A stretch of DNA of 64,000 bases from Datisca glomerata (lineage: Eukaryota > Streptophyta > Magnoliopsida > Cucurbitales > Datiscaceae): assembly GCA_003255025.1 (NCBI GenBank), contig QANY01002366.1, positions 1,123,509 to 1,187,508 on the forward strand, written 5' to 3'. Every line of letters starts with the position of its first letter. Positions within the stretch are counted from its first letter, which is position 1. The notes below the pieces were generated by a model. The model saw nothing but the letters and a program-made list of their open reading frames with translations, was not told the origin of the DNA and searched no databases. The position numbers and the translations under genes are program-made. Shown piece after piece: positions 12,241 through 23,651 of the stretch.

Positions 12241-12419
12241 TTTTATCTTTTTCCTTTTTCCCCCATTCCTTTTCTTAATACTCAAATGATTTTCTACTTC
12301 TGCTTTCTTCTGTCATTTTCTCAAACACTTGGCAAATATTTAACGAAACACTTTCACTTAAAAAGAAATATTCTTAGTTCCTTCTAGGTGTAGGACTTAA
12401 TACATGTTGAGCTTTCTTC

Positions 12420-14459
12420 TCTCGTAGACATTTCAAGTACAGGCCTGTAAATGATTTCTTACATAATAGTTCTTTATCAATGTGTACCTGGTGCTCTGTT
12501 GGTGTACTTTCCTAGCGAGGATCTTGTCCTTTGGAAGTATTCCTTCTTTAAGGTCGTAGTCCTGCCAGCTAGGTTCCCTTTCTATTTCAACGTTAGCTAC
12601 GCTGCTCCATGAGAGTGAGACGCTTGGTCTTTCCAGAAATTCTACGTGGACGCTCCTATTGTACGAGAATTGCAATTATGATACCAAGTTCTCCAATGCG
12701 TCAGCATGCCCGTTCTCAGTTCTCAGGATCTGTTGGATTTCGTATCTTTTCAACGTGCCTAGGAGGCTCTTCACACGTTGTAGGTTACTCATCATCCTTT
12801 CATCTTTCACTGTATATTCTCTCATTACCTATTTTACAATCAGCATGGAATCACATAATATTTTTGCATTTGTTACTTCATATCCCTTAGCAAGGGCACT
12901 CCCGCTATTAGTCCTTCATACTCCACTTCATTGTTTGACGCGTTGAATCCGAATGAGATGGACTACTCCAATGTTTCTTCAAAGGGAGTTTGTATCACCA
13001 CCCCTGCTCATACTCCTTTATTACTTAAACCACTATCAACGTATAGCTTCCAAAGCACGTTCTCAATTTCTTTGCGAGGTTCCCTTTCAACTTCTCCTTC
13101 ATTGAAGTCTGCAATGAAGTCTGCTAACACATGCCCTTTTATTGAAGTTCTGGGTTCGTAATGAATGTCATACTGACTTAGCTCAATTGACCATTTTGCC
13201 ATCATCCTACTTATTTTAGGAGAGTGTACGAGACTCTTGACAAGTGAACCAATAACACTTTGACAGGATATGCCTGAAAATAGGGTCTCAGTTTTCATGT
13301 GGCGGTCACAATGGCCAACACCAATTTCTCTATCTGTTTATACCTCACCTCGGCTGCTACCAGGCTTTTATGGATGAAGTTTATGGGTTTTTGTTTTCTT
13401 TCTTCCTCTCTGATGAGTACGGCGCTGACGATGTCTACCAAAATGCCATATACAGCAAGAGTTGTTCACCTGGTACCGGCACAGAGAACAAATGTGGTGT
13501 CATCAGGTATTTATTAATTCTGCTGAGAGCTTCTTCACACTCCTTGTTCCATCCGTCTGCAGAATTCTTTTTCAAATTTTTGAAAAATGGTTTACACTTA
13601 TCCATAGACCTCGAGATGAATCTTTTCAGGGCGGCCAACCCTCCTGTTAACCCTTGTATCTCTTTTTGGCTTCACGAGGATTTCATATCCATGATTGCCT
13701 TCGCGTGGTTTGGGTTTACTTCGATTCCCCGCTGCGTCACCAGGTGCCAGAGGAACTTTGCCGCAGCTACCCTGAACCTACATTTTTCCAGATTTAGCTT
13801 CATGGAGTTTTTTCTTAGAACTGTAAAGGCTTCTTTGGGGTCTCAAATATGGTCCTCCCATTTCCGGCTTTTAATCAACATGTCGTCTACATAGACTTCC
13901 ATGCTTTTCCCGATCTATTCAAGGAAGACTTTGTTCACTAACCTTTGATAGGTAGCACCTACGTTTTTTAGTCTAAAATGCATCACTTTATAACAATAGA
14001 TACTATACTTAGTAATGAAGGATGTCATTTACTGGCTAGGTTGGAACATTTTTACTTGATTATATCCGGAGTATGCGTCCATGAAGCTGAGTAGTTCGTG
14101 TCCCAAAGTGGGTATTCATCTTTGCGGCAGGCTTTGTTCAAATCAGTGAAGTCTACATATATTCTCCATTTTCTTCTTTTCTTCCGTACCATCACCACAT
14201 TGTCTAGCCACTCTGGATAGTCCACTTCCCGAATGAAACCTGTTGTCCAGAACTTTTCAAATTCTTATTTGATTATCTTATTCTGATTTGGGCAAAGCTT
14301 CTCTTCCTCTATTTCATTGGCTTTGTAGCAGGATCCATATTAAACCTATGACAGATGATTTCTTTTAGAATGCTTACCATCTCATGTGTCGTAGTTGTAA
14401 ACACATCATTATTTTCCCTCATGAATTTCACTAACTTTTCTTTTTCACTTCTTTTAAGA
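12420..14459 (-). pseudogene. Ty3/gypsy RT-RNase H fragment
   Basis: From 14,459 leftward the minus strand gives KFMRENNDVFTTTTHEM and ICHRFNMDPATKP (start of RT), then FIREVDYPEWLDNVVMVRKK, WRIYVDFTDLNKAC, MTSFITKYSIYCYK, LKNVGATYQR and MEVYVDDMLIKS (YVDD box, about 13,890). Next come the RT thumb and connection (AALKRFISRSMDKCKPFF) and the RNase H tail (RMMAKWSIELSQYDIHYEP, LADFIADF, LYVDSGLSNKG), ending with the linker PSWQDYDLKEGILPKDK at about 12,530. Integrase is absent. Stops and frameshifts are scattered. The order and spacing fit a Tat/Athila-branch gypsy element. The fragment begins exactly where the oppositely oriented protease fragment starts, at 14,459. Confidence 0.87.
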
Positions 14460-15434
14460 TGGGTACCAACATTTGTCATCTTTTGAACACATTAGAAAAG
14501 ATGTCCATGGGAGATCAGAAGCTGCAAGGGACCTCACAACCATTGATAGATTTTAATGGAGCTATAAACTACTCGAACGGGATCCTTACTCTCCCTGTAA
14601 AAGCTGAAACTTTGAATCATATGACTAAGTTTGTGATTATGGATACTTCATCCCCGTACACCGCCATTCTGGAAAGAACGTGGTTTCACAAGATGAAAGT
14701 TGTACCATCAACCTTCTACCAAGTGTTAAAGTACCCCTCACTGGAGGAAATCAATACCTTGAAATTGTTAAAGGCTTCTGCGAAGGAAAAATTGGTCTTA
14801 GATAACGAACTACAGTTCACAGGAAAATTTGTTAAAGGCTTCTGCGAAGGACTAAACATCACCAATCGTTTCTCTACATCATACTATTCACAAAGGAACA
14901 GGCAAGCTAAGAGGTCGAATCGTATTATACTCGGCATGAGAAAGCGACTAGAGTCTGCAAAAGGGAAATGGGTAAAGCAGCAACAGCTGTACTATGGGCA
15001 TATATAACTACTCCTAGAGAAGTCATCGGAGAAAGACCATTTTCCTTAGCATTTGGGGTAGAAGCAATCATTCACATCAAAATTGGAAGTTGAACTGTGA
15101 GATCCGGTTGAAACAACAACACAATGATGAACTCCTCAGGAGAAGTCTTGATCAATTGGAGGAGCAAATAGAAGTTGCCTTAATCAGAGTAGCGCGTTAT
15201 AATCAGAAAAGGAAATCCTATTTTCAGAAAAGAATGAAGAAACGGGAATTCCAAAAAAGATATATAGTCCTTAGATAAGTCTTTCAATCAGAAAGAAAGT
15301 TCGGACGAACTTGGGAAGGACCATACATCGTCAGTGACATAGGAGGAACTGGGTATTACTACTTGACGACAGAGGAAGGAGCAGACCTGGTAAAACCATG
15401 CAATACGTTTCATTTAAAGAAGTACTTTATGTAA
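14459..15434 (+). pseudogene. Ty3/gypsy protease-integrase fragment
   Basis: The plus frame gives PLIDFNGAINYSNGILTLPV and FVIMDTSSPYTAILERTWFH, a retropepsin-like domain of gypsy type (the usual GR after IL is ER). It then passes directly to integrase: VLDNELQFTGKFVKGFCE carries the second catalytic Asp, but the expected Glu in the NGQAE box is Lys (NRQAKRSNR). After stops come REVIGERPFSLAFGVEA, a coiled linker (LEQLEEQIEVALIRV) and the C-terminal GPYIVSDIGGTGYYYL, ending FHLKKYFM with TAA at 15,432-15,434. Reverse transcriptase, RNase H and the first half of integrase are deleted, with a short direct repeat at the join. Probably the remains of a separate, plus-oriented Tat-like element. 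Confidence 0.82.
14767..14851 (+). repeat. 21-bp direct repeat at protease-integrase join
   Basis: The same 21 bases, beginning GTTAAAGGCTTC, occur at 14,767-14,787 and 14,831-14,851. The second copy is in the integrase frame (KGFCEG); the first is in another frame (LLKASAKE). The pair marks the internal deletion of the gypsy pol gene. Confidence 0.85.
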
Positions 15435-15556
15435 TTATGATTTTATAGTGAATATTTCTCCTCGTGGTTTATTCCCGCTAGGGGTACTTACGTAAAAATC
15501 TCTAGTGTCATCTCTCTAACTCTTCTTTTGGGAAAACACAGCAAGCAAAAAAGGGT

Positions 15557-16140
15557 GTAAGTCTTTGAGAGGAGCAATTCATAAGTCCTACTCTCAGAAT
15601 GAACTAAGGGCGTAAGTCCATGGGAGGGACAATTCATAAGTCTTACTCTCAGAAGGAACTAAGGGTGTAAGTGATTGGGCGGGGCAATTCATAAGTCCTA
15701 CTTTTTGAAAGAACTAAGGGAGTAAGTTCTTGGGAGGGACAATTCGTAAGTTTTACTCTCAGAAGAAACTAATGGTGCAAGTCCTTGGTAAGGGCAGCTT
15801 ATAAGTCCTACTCTTAGAAAGAACTAAGGGCATAAGTTCTTGGGAGGGGCAATTCATAAGTCCTACTCTCAGAAAGAACTAAGGGCGCACGTCTTTAGGA
15901 GGACTCTCAAAAGGAACTAAGGGCGTAAGTCCTTAGTAGGGGCAATTCGTAAGTCTTACTCTTAGAAGGAACTAAGGGCGCAGGTTCTTGGGAAGGGCAA
16001 CTCATATGTCCTATGCTCAGAAGGAACTAAGGGTGTAAGTCCGTGAGAGTGACAAGTCATAAGTCCTTCTCTCAGAAGAAATTAGGGATGTAAGTCATTA
16101 AGAGGGGTAACCTATAAGTCTCGCTCTCAAAAGGAATTGA
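15557..16140 (+). repeat. 55-bp tandem array, ~11 copies
   Basis: Eleven imperfect copies of a 55-bp unit, typified by GTAAGTCC, GGAGGGGCAATTC, ATAAGTCCTACTCTCAG and GAACTAAGGG; one copy (about 15,886) is shortened to about 38 bp. It follows directly after the integrase end. Arrays at this place, between pol and the 3' LTR, are known from Tat/Ogre-lineage gypsy elements. There is no coding potential, and copies are contiguous without spacers. Confidence 0.92.
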
Positions 16141-16711
16141 AACACAAGCCGCGATGGTTAAAGGGAAAGATTAGAAGAAAGAGAATCGCTTTAAAAAATA
16201 AGAAGAAAAGAAAAGAATGTAAAGTTGAGCCTAGACCAGAAGGTAAAGTTAAACTTAGACCAGAATGCTCTAAAGTTCGTAATGTAAAAGCTTTAAGAGC
16301 TAACCTCAGACCAAAGGGTAGAAGCTCAGACGAGAAGACTCAAAAGCTCGTAATATAAAATCTTCAAAGAGATGAGCCTTGACCAAAATGTAGAATAGAG
16401 CTCAGATCAGAAAACACAAAAGTTCATGATAAGAAAGTTTCATGAGCTGAACCAGACCAGAAAGCTCAAACCTCAACACCAAATTCTTTGGCATTTCAAA
16501 GGTTATTACTTCACTTCAAATCAGAGAAGTAACATATATGGACATCAATGAGGTAAAAATTTTCAGATTAATGGTCCTGTTTGATATAATTTTGAAGAAA
16601 GATAAAGCGCAAGGGATTTGAAAAAGCTTCTACATTGATAAGATTGAATTACATATAAAATTACAAATTGTAAAAAAAACATCTAAACTAAGCTGAAGCA
16701 ATATCCACATT
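16141..16711 (+). repeat. Purine-rich degenerate repeats after the array
   Basis: Loose repeats of AGCTCAGACCAGAA-like and CTCAAAAGTTCATAAT-like words run to about 16,470. A reading frame through 16,137-16,358 (Lys/Arg-rich) is a product of these repeats and not a gene. The last 200 bases are AT-rich without recognisable content. Confidence 0.55.
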
Positions 16712-18638
16712 CTACACTTCAGAAGAGACTTCGGTGGGGGCTAAGGCAAGTGAAGCATCGTCAGTAGCTTCAGAAGGGTTTATCTCAGCTCAGCCTGCAG
16801 AAGTGGTGGCTTCACTCTGCTCATCAACAGGAACATCACATAGAGTTTTCCTCGAAGGACCTTCATTGAGCCATCTCTATAACCCACACTATAAATCACC
16901 TGCTCGGCTTCGTCAAAAAGGGTCTGATACTCTTCTCCAACCTCTTTCCCTTTTTGTTCCAATGCTTGGGCCTTGCTTGCCTCAACAACTATCAAAGACT
17001 CCTCAATAGCCTTTAGTACCTCCTTTATAGCTCCTAGAGATCATGTCAGACTAAGAATCTCTACCTTAGCCTCATCAAGTTCTAACGCCTACTTCTTCAC
17101 TGTCTCGTCAAGCACAAACTTTCAGTTTTTCAGTTGAGCAACTTTTTCGCGAAGGCCTTCAATAGTGCCAGCAGAATGGGCTACATTTCTTTGAAGCTTC
17201 TACAAAGTCAAGTCTCGAGGTAGCATGATGCTCTTGGAGAGCATTATGTTGAAAGGGCCTAAGGAAAAAACAAGAATGGTAAGAAAAAGTAAGAAAATAG
17301 TTCAAGATAAGGAAATGGACAAATAATTATGCCCTGACTAAGTTGCGGCTACGAGAGGAAACAAGGTCACTGATCCCTGAGTTGTGGATCCTGACCAGAT
17401 CAGCTTCAGAATTAATCCCTTGGGCAACTGCGTGAGAAGACTATCGAGGGTATGTCAGCAAATTTCCTGAACCGCCAAGGGCCAGGACCACCAACAACAC
17501 CCTGAGATCTAGAAGGAGGGTCTTGACTGGTAACTGGTGGAGTTGGCGTGGGAGCAGTGAGAGGGGGAGGAGTAGCAGAATTGAGGGGGGGGGGGGGNNN
17601 NNNGGGGGGGGGGGGGGGGGGTAAATCCTCACCCTGAAGGGGAGAAATATCTAGAGGGGGAGGATCCCTAGAGGAATTGGTCTCGTCTCATCTAGGGCGA
17701 ATTCGCCTCCCAACTTCACCTACCATGGTACGGAGGCATTTAGACATGATTAGCCTCTCCTTCACTTTCTGAAGTAAGATGTTCTACTCTGAAGAGTCAG
17801 AAGCAAAACTGTTGGGGGAAGAGTGGCATGAATCTCTCGTTGGGCAGGAATGAGATGATGGAGTAGATGTGATGGAAGAATCTGAATGAGGAATAATGGA
17901 CATGTCTCGTGGTAAGCAAGTGTGACATCACCGCGCGAGCCTAGGAGATCATAACACTTTCTATGCCGGTAGCAAAAAGTGAGGATCACATTCTCTGCAG
18001 TATCCTGGGTTATGTAAGGCTTCATGTTCTTAAGTTAATCTACAGGAAAAGAGAGACCCAACATAAGAAAAGAAATAATAATATAAAGGGGGGGACAAAT
18101 AATAAGGGAAAATTTAAAGGAAAATAGAGTTTGGAAATGGGGCTCCGGCTACTCAGTGAAAGTCCCCCAATTTCTGAGAATTCTTTAGCGGCCATCACTG
18201 CCCCAATTTTCACCAATGACAAGAACATTCATCTCCTAGTTTTGTCACCTGGGGAAATATTGGTCACCATTGGTCCCCTCTTTTTAGAAGTTCGATTAGA
18301 AAGGTAGTAAATCTCATCCCTAGGTTTGATTATGTAACAACATCTTAATTCGTCGACCCCTAAATCGAAACCAAACTCATTTTCAATGTCTCAAAACCAA
18401 GGAGAATCATATAGGTACTAGGAGTGAAAGGAAGTTTGAGACTCAAGGAAAAGTACATTGGACTTCGGGTTATTTGGTATGGAGGTTTACAAGGGTAACC
18501 TGGTGCTTTACTCTCACCAAATCCAACTATAACGTCAGAAGGGAAAGCTTCATGAAAGATATAAAGAAATTCATTAAGCCCAGTTGGATTCTTGACTAAG
18601 GGAAAGGTAGGCTTAAATTCAACTCCACCTCGACTCAT
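16712..18638 (-). pseudogene. Gypsy-type accessory ORF remnant (right copy)
   Basis: On the minus strand, from an ATG at 18,638, the frames give SRGGVEFKPTFPLVKNPTG, LKLPFTPSTYMILLGFE (the motif style of the gypsy-type transposon domain), later ALEQKGKEVGEEYQTLFDEA (coiled coil) and a C-terminal TTSAG, ATDDASLALAPTEVSSEV ending at a TAG (16,712). Stops and a frameshift interrupt it. It is antisense to the protease-integrase fragment upstream, the arrangement described for accessory ORFs between pol and the 3' LTR in Tat elements. It faces the left copy (10,997-12,240) across the gypsy remnants. Sequence between the domains includes a proline-rich antisense of the poly-G tract. Confidence 0.55.
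17585..17621. other. Poly-G tract with assembly gap
   Basis: A G homopolymer is interrupted by six N at 17,598-17,603. The true length and sequence are unknown; this is probably a sequencing or assembly failure at a homopolymer in the accessory ORF. Confidence 0.95.
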
Positions 18639-18989
18639 GGCTACTGGAATTGCTAGTAGAAAAAAAAAGAAGAGTAGAGGTAATAGAGGACTTACGAAAA
18701 AGATGAAAGGAAAGTAAATAAAATGAATGGTAAAGGAAGAGTTTATATTGACTTTGGACACAAAAGGTTATAGAAATTAATTAAGAAAAATGAAATGATG
18801 ACTGACCGCACTCGATTGAAGGGAAATCTGCAGGGGAAAATGGATCGTCGTTGTTAACACCTATTCAGGGGTTAACAACTAGAAAGAAGGATGGTATGTT
18901 CTGACAAAAAGGTAAATAACAACTATTAAATATGAGCACAAGGATGGGAAGCGAAAAAAGAAATAATTAAGGAAATTCAAAAATGTCAG

Positions 18990-19260
18990 AACAGAAATCG
19001 AAGCGTAAGCGCAGACCCCAGCGAGAACAGAAATCGAAGCGTGAGAGCAGACCCCCTGGCCAAAACAAAAATTGAAGCATAAGAGAAGACCCACTAGTTA
19101 GAACATAAATCGAAGTGTAAGAATAGACCCCTCAGTGAGAACAGAAACTGAAGTGCATATCAGAATCTTAGCGAGAATGGAAATTAGATCGCTAGATCAG
19201 ACTATTAGCGACAACAGGAATTATAGCATCAGAACAGACCATCATGAGAATAGTAGAGTG
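18990..19260 (+). repeat. ~38-bp tandem array
   Basis: About six degenerate copies of a 36-38-bp unit (CAGAAATCGAAGCGTAAG, GCAGACCCC, GCGAGAA). Decay increases to the right. It lies upstream of the accessory-ORF start, possibly inside the 3' LTR of the plus-oriented gypsy remnant. Confidence 0.85.
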
Positions 19261-19997
19261 AAACAATGGAATAAAAAGCTCACGCAATCATCAAACGCAC
19301 GTTATTCGGTAAGAAAACTCTATTATTACTGTTAACTTTTACAGGTCATTATTATTGCAGGTCCCAATGAATCTAATGTTGAGGGTCAATGAATCATATC
19401 ATTACACCTGAATGAAGAAAGACTTCATCAAGTGTAATGGAGGAAAATGAACAAGAATAATTCTCGGTGCTTAGCCACATTAGCGGAGAGGGAAAAAGAA
19501 TTAAAGCAAATGCCACAGAAGCATTACAGGAATAGTAGAATTTGCCACGTTGGTGGATCTGAAGAAGTTGATCTGAAGCCAAACACCTGGTCAAGGTAGC
19601 TGAAATGTAAAAGCCTTATAGGAATTCATGAAAGCTAAAGAAGTCAATGGAGGGAATCGTCACCGTTATAAATTTGGTAGCAATCTTAATGACCATCAGA
19701 TTTGTCATACTATGCGAAATGATTTAAATTCAAAAAGTTGTTAATATTGATAATCAATGCTCAGTTATTCACCTAAAAGATGAAGCTAATCTTGGGAGAT
19801 AAACTCAATCTCAAAGAATATTCCATTTATTCTTCTTCTATTTCAGGCATTAGGTTATATTACAAGCGTATAATATACATGCCAAATTGTAAACTGAAGG
19901 ATCATCGAATACAAGTCATTGCAAATCGCTTACTCTCGTGCTTATTTTCTCTACTCTTGATACTTTTTGTTTTAGAGGAAAACATTCCTTTATAGCT
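19261..19997 (+). other. Possible remainder of gypsy 3' LTR
   Basis: No coding stretch is seen. A TATA-like GTTATAAATTTGG near 19,665 and CT-rich DNA at 19,930-19,970 would fit an LTR, but neither ends nor a second copy were found. Confidence 0.2.
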
Positions 19998-20003
19998 AAC
20001 ATT

Positions 20004-20120
20004 ATGGGGTCGAAGCCAAAGCTCTTAAGAACCGGAAAAGAAATGGAAGAAGAAACTAAGAAGCAACATAAAAGGAACCAACCCTTCGTAAAAAACAACA
20101 AAGTCAACAAATTGAAATGA
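20004..20120 (+). pseudogene. Short exon-like ORF in left arm
   Basis: An ATG-started frame of 38 codons begins MGSKPKLLRTGKEMEEE and is rich in Lys and Glu. In the right arm the same region reads GTG instead of ATG, keeps the frame (GSNPKLSRTKKEMEEE) and is preceded there by a leader-like sequence (40,960-41,020). It looks like the first exon of a nuclear gene carried along with the arm. I do not recognise the protein. Confidence 0.3.
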
Positions 20121-20583
20121 AAATTACACAACAACTACTTAAAACTTCAAGAGACCATAGAATGATGTAGAGGCCTTATAATGGTTTAAAATCATGGTCA
20201 ATGTCTGTGTTGCGTTGCGATCGTGGTGTCACGGAAATCGGATATGAAGGATATTTCAAATATCATAGAGGCGTTGAATTTACCATTAATCAAGTTTTGT
20301 GGACTCTCCAAGAGATTACCTAAAAGTAAATGAAGTTCAAGTACGGTTCCGTGTTTGTACCATAGCATAACCTATTCATTCATCTTCTTCCACAAATCAC
20401 GTTTATCTAGAATGCCGCTCTCTCACTATCTCAAACAAAGCATCGACCATCTTATTCTTCAATTGCATTTACAGGTTGCTCAGACATTGCAGAACTGTCG
20501 CGGCCTATCGTCGGCATTACAGCCGTTACGTCGCGATAACGGCCGTGACATACGTGAATTACTGCAACCCTGTTATATCGATG

Positions 20584-20617
20584 CGTAACGGTCTCGGAGA
20601 CCTCCAAGATTGTTACG
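20584..20617. repeat. GC-rich hairpin, left arm
   Basis: CGTAACGGTCTCGGAG is followed by CTCCAAGATTGTTACG, a stem with three mismatches, all G-to-A or C-to-T at CpG-like sites. It is part of a ~190-bp GC-rich island in AT-rich DNA. Confidence 0.75.
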
Positions 20618-21588
20618 CGACTTAATGACCGCAATCTGAAACCATGGACCTTACTCAAGAACTAGGGCAATTTCATACTTTTTGCCTAACACGCTCTAAA
20701 TTTGATGCTCTTTTATTATAGACTAATATTAAAGTTGAAGTAAATATAATATCTTTACAAATAATTGTAAATCTAAATTAATAATAATATAATAGTAATA
20801 ATAAATACATTGGCTTGTTTGTTATATGGTTAGAACTGTATTGATGTATAAAATGATTATTCATCAAGTTGTTAGATTCTATTACAATAATTTTAAAAAT
20901 TCATCAAAGTTTACTTTATGGATATTTAAGTTTTCAATTGTATAATATTATAAAAATACTTAATTTCAAGACCTATTTAAAAACAAACTATTATTAAGTA
21001 GAAAATCATATTTTATTATATAAATAAAATTAAATGAAAATAGATGTGAAAATCTTAATTTGTACCATATTTAAATAGTTTTGAGGGGTAAAAAAAATTC
21101 CCCTTGAAATATTTTTCAATACAATAAGATGTGAGATCTGAGATGGAAAAAGAACATATCCCATCATCTAAGTAAAAAATAAACAAAAACTTTGATATAT
21201 TTAGTAAAAAATTCGACCGAAATATTTATCAAGTATAGTTACGAATAAAGAAAACCAACAAGTTTTTCAACAACACCATAAAGATTACAGTAGACATTCT
21301 TCTCAGGTATCTAAGGAATCAATTTACCACGATTTATCTTGCATAGTCTCCACTTGTCTTGTGAAATGAGTCACGTTGAAGCAAAATATTTGATTGTTCT
21401 TCATTTTGACCTTGTACCTATAAAGATATATAGAAACACACATTAGCCACACTAATGTACCACTTCTTAAAAGTAATAGGATAAACTATATATTTGACCT
21501 TTGCACTTTGGGGACGATTCCAATGTAGATACTGGACTTTCAAATAGTCTCACGTTAAATATTCTGTTATTATTTCTATAATGATTAT

Positions 21589-23651
21589 TGTCAGGCATAG
21601 TATCTTCAAATCATGTGTTTAGACATTTTTAATTTCTTTTGAATTATTATTGAATAATTTGTATAAATATCTAAAAATTTTATATTCATTAATGAGACTA
21701 TGATCTTGTATTAGTCCGAGATGATTAAGATTATAAATAATGAATAAAATAGTCCGTAACATATTAAAGTATGAAATCTTTAATGAATGGTTGCTACTCT
21801 GATTTGCTAAACATTTTGAATGTATGTGATCTAGATTCGGATCACTGATGTGGATAGACATCTTAATGGCGGTGCTTTATATAATCAGATTATATAGGAT
21901 TGGACCGATGTGAATTAATATCTTAATTAACTTACCGTTTATCATAAAGAGTTAATACACATCAAGTATGATAATTATGTGTAGATCGGTCTGAATCCTG
22001 AGTAGTCATGAACTTCTATGCATGTCTACCTGATCTTTTGATTCACTTATTAAGATTTGTTTATAAAACAGACTAGTAAATTTTATTTTAGAGATTCACC
22101 TCGGAACATGATCTTACAAGATTTGAAATTCAAGCTTTCCTAACGGATCGTATATTGTTTCCCTTAAGTGTTAATTATGGAACTGAATGGTTATTGAGCT
22201 CAAATTTATAATACGATTATAAATTAACCATTCACTATTGAATTAATGATACTTAAGAATCAAGATGTAATTAAAATGGTAAAATGATAATTTTAAACAA
22301 CTATAATTTACGAACCAATAATTGGAGGACACAACTACATGAAATGATAATATCAATAGACTACATGAGATTAATCTTTAAATATATTATGTAATTACTA
22401 AGAGTGTAATTTCATATTTATAATGGAATAATAATGGAACTAATAGATAAGATTATTTAATTAAAAGTTTAATAATAATAGATTATTGGAGCTTAGAATT
22501 ATGGGTCTATGGTTCCCACCAAGTCATATCTGTACTATACAGTTTAGGGTGTGAATGTTTCGAGAAATAAGTAATTGAGTAGCTTGCAGAAAAAAATTAG
22601 TTTCTGGGGCAAGTATATAATTATGTTAAATTAATTAATTTAATTATTGTAGTTTTCAAAAATTACAATTACTTAATTATATCAATTTTTTTGAATTAAT
22701 CGATAAGTAGACAGTATATTTGTTTTATAATATTAAATTATTATAAGATAATAATTTGAATTTGAATTAACTAATCTGTTATTTTGAACTAACAGATAAG
22801 TTAATTGATAGATGTGATCATATAAGTTAATTTTGAATTAATTGTTATCTAGATATTTATTTGGATAAAATAAATAATAAATTTAGAAAAGTTGTCTCGT
22901 GGCATGTCGAACAGCTACACGCCAATCACTGATTTTTGAATTAGGGAATGACATGACACTTTGTAATGCCACATGGCACTACAGTGCCATGTGATACACT
23001 GTAATGTCACACGACTCTACAGTAATGAGTGAGACTCTAGTGCCTCACGGCACACTACAGTGTCACACGATATTCTAGTGTGGCTCAAATTGCAGTGGAT
23101 CCCACTCCCGTGGAACATTTATAAATAATTTATTATTTTATGAAAATCCTAAAAATCTAATGAGTTGACCTATAATATATATTTATAATCTTTTATTGGT
23201 CTCATAAAACAATTATTGGGGGTTATTAAAAAGTTAATCAAAGACTCTGTGAATACTACAATTCCTTTTCAGAGATTTTTTTATAATAAAAGTCATTCTC
23301 TGAATTTCTAGATTTCATGTGTTGAGTACATCTATAGACAGAAAAGTATCTTTGATATATTCTACGTGCTCACACATGTTCTAGTGTGTTTGAGGAATCG
23401 CTTGGAAGATCTTGGTATGGATCTCGCAGTCCGTTATTCTTGAAACCTCCAGTTTGTTGTTGGTAAGGACGTTTGATAAACCATAAGAGATATAATTCAT
23501 CTATCTTAAATTAAATATATAGATATATAACAGATTCGATGAGAAATTTTTTTTCGTTAAAAACTATTTTTTTGAAACTTTTGGACACGATTATTTTTTT
23601 TAATCAATAATTTTTTTAAAATAAACTGTCTCTGTTGTGCCTCAATTTCCA
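21589..23651 (+). mobile_element. Copia solo LTR (left arm)
   Basis: It starts TGTCAGGCATAGT and ends near TTTCCA. The flanking 5-mers ATTAT (21,584-21,588) and ATAAT (23,652-23,656) differ at one base, compatible with an old target duplication. It matches, inverted, the LTRs at 25,158-27,201 and 37,190-39,360. No internal element sequence adjoins either end. Confidence 0.78.
22920..23090. repeat. CACTACAGTG-type palindrome cluster in LTR
   Basis: Repeated words such as GGCACTACAGTGCC, CACTGTAATG and GACTCTAC form short palindromes. The same cluster is at 25,610-25,800 and, longer, at 37,720-37,950 in the sister LTRs. Confidence 0.7.

Larger units (their letters stand above)
19998..21588 (+). 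repeat. Inverted arm, left, unique-looking part (A)
   Basis: Nearly the whole stretch recurs inverted at 39,361-40,959 with roughly 85-90% identity by eye (1,591 vs 1,599 bp). Similarity starts at GCTAACATT on the outer side and ends exactly at a copia LTR on the inner side in both copies. It contains a short coding-like start, GC-rich dyads and a long AT-rich tail. Confidence 0.88.

Noticed and set aside
13370..13894. Long plus-strand frame at 13.4-13.9 kb
   Set aside because: It is antisense to the gypsy RT, where the minus strand shows the YVDD box and other RT motifs.
15557..16140. CRISPR-like array
   Set aside because: Units are contiguous and imperfect with no unique spacers, and the context is a plant retroelement.
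16137..16358. Lys/Arg-rich small protein
   Set aside because: The frame follows degenerate DNA repeats and has no gene-like context.
17585..17621. G-quadruplex-like poly-G tract
   Set aside because: The tract contains an assembly gap, so neither length nor sequence can be trusted.
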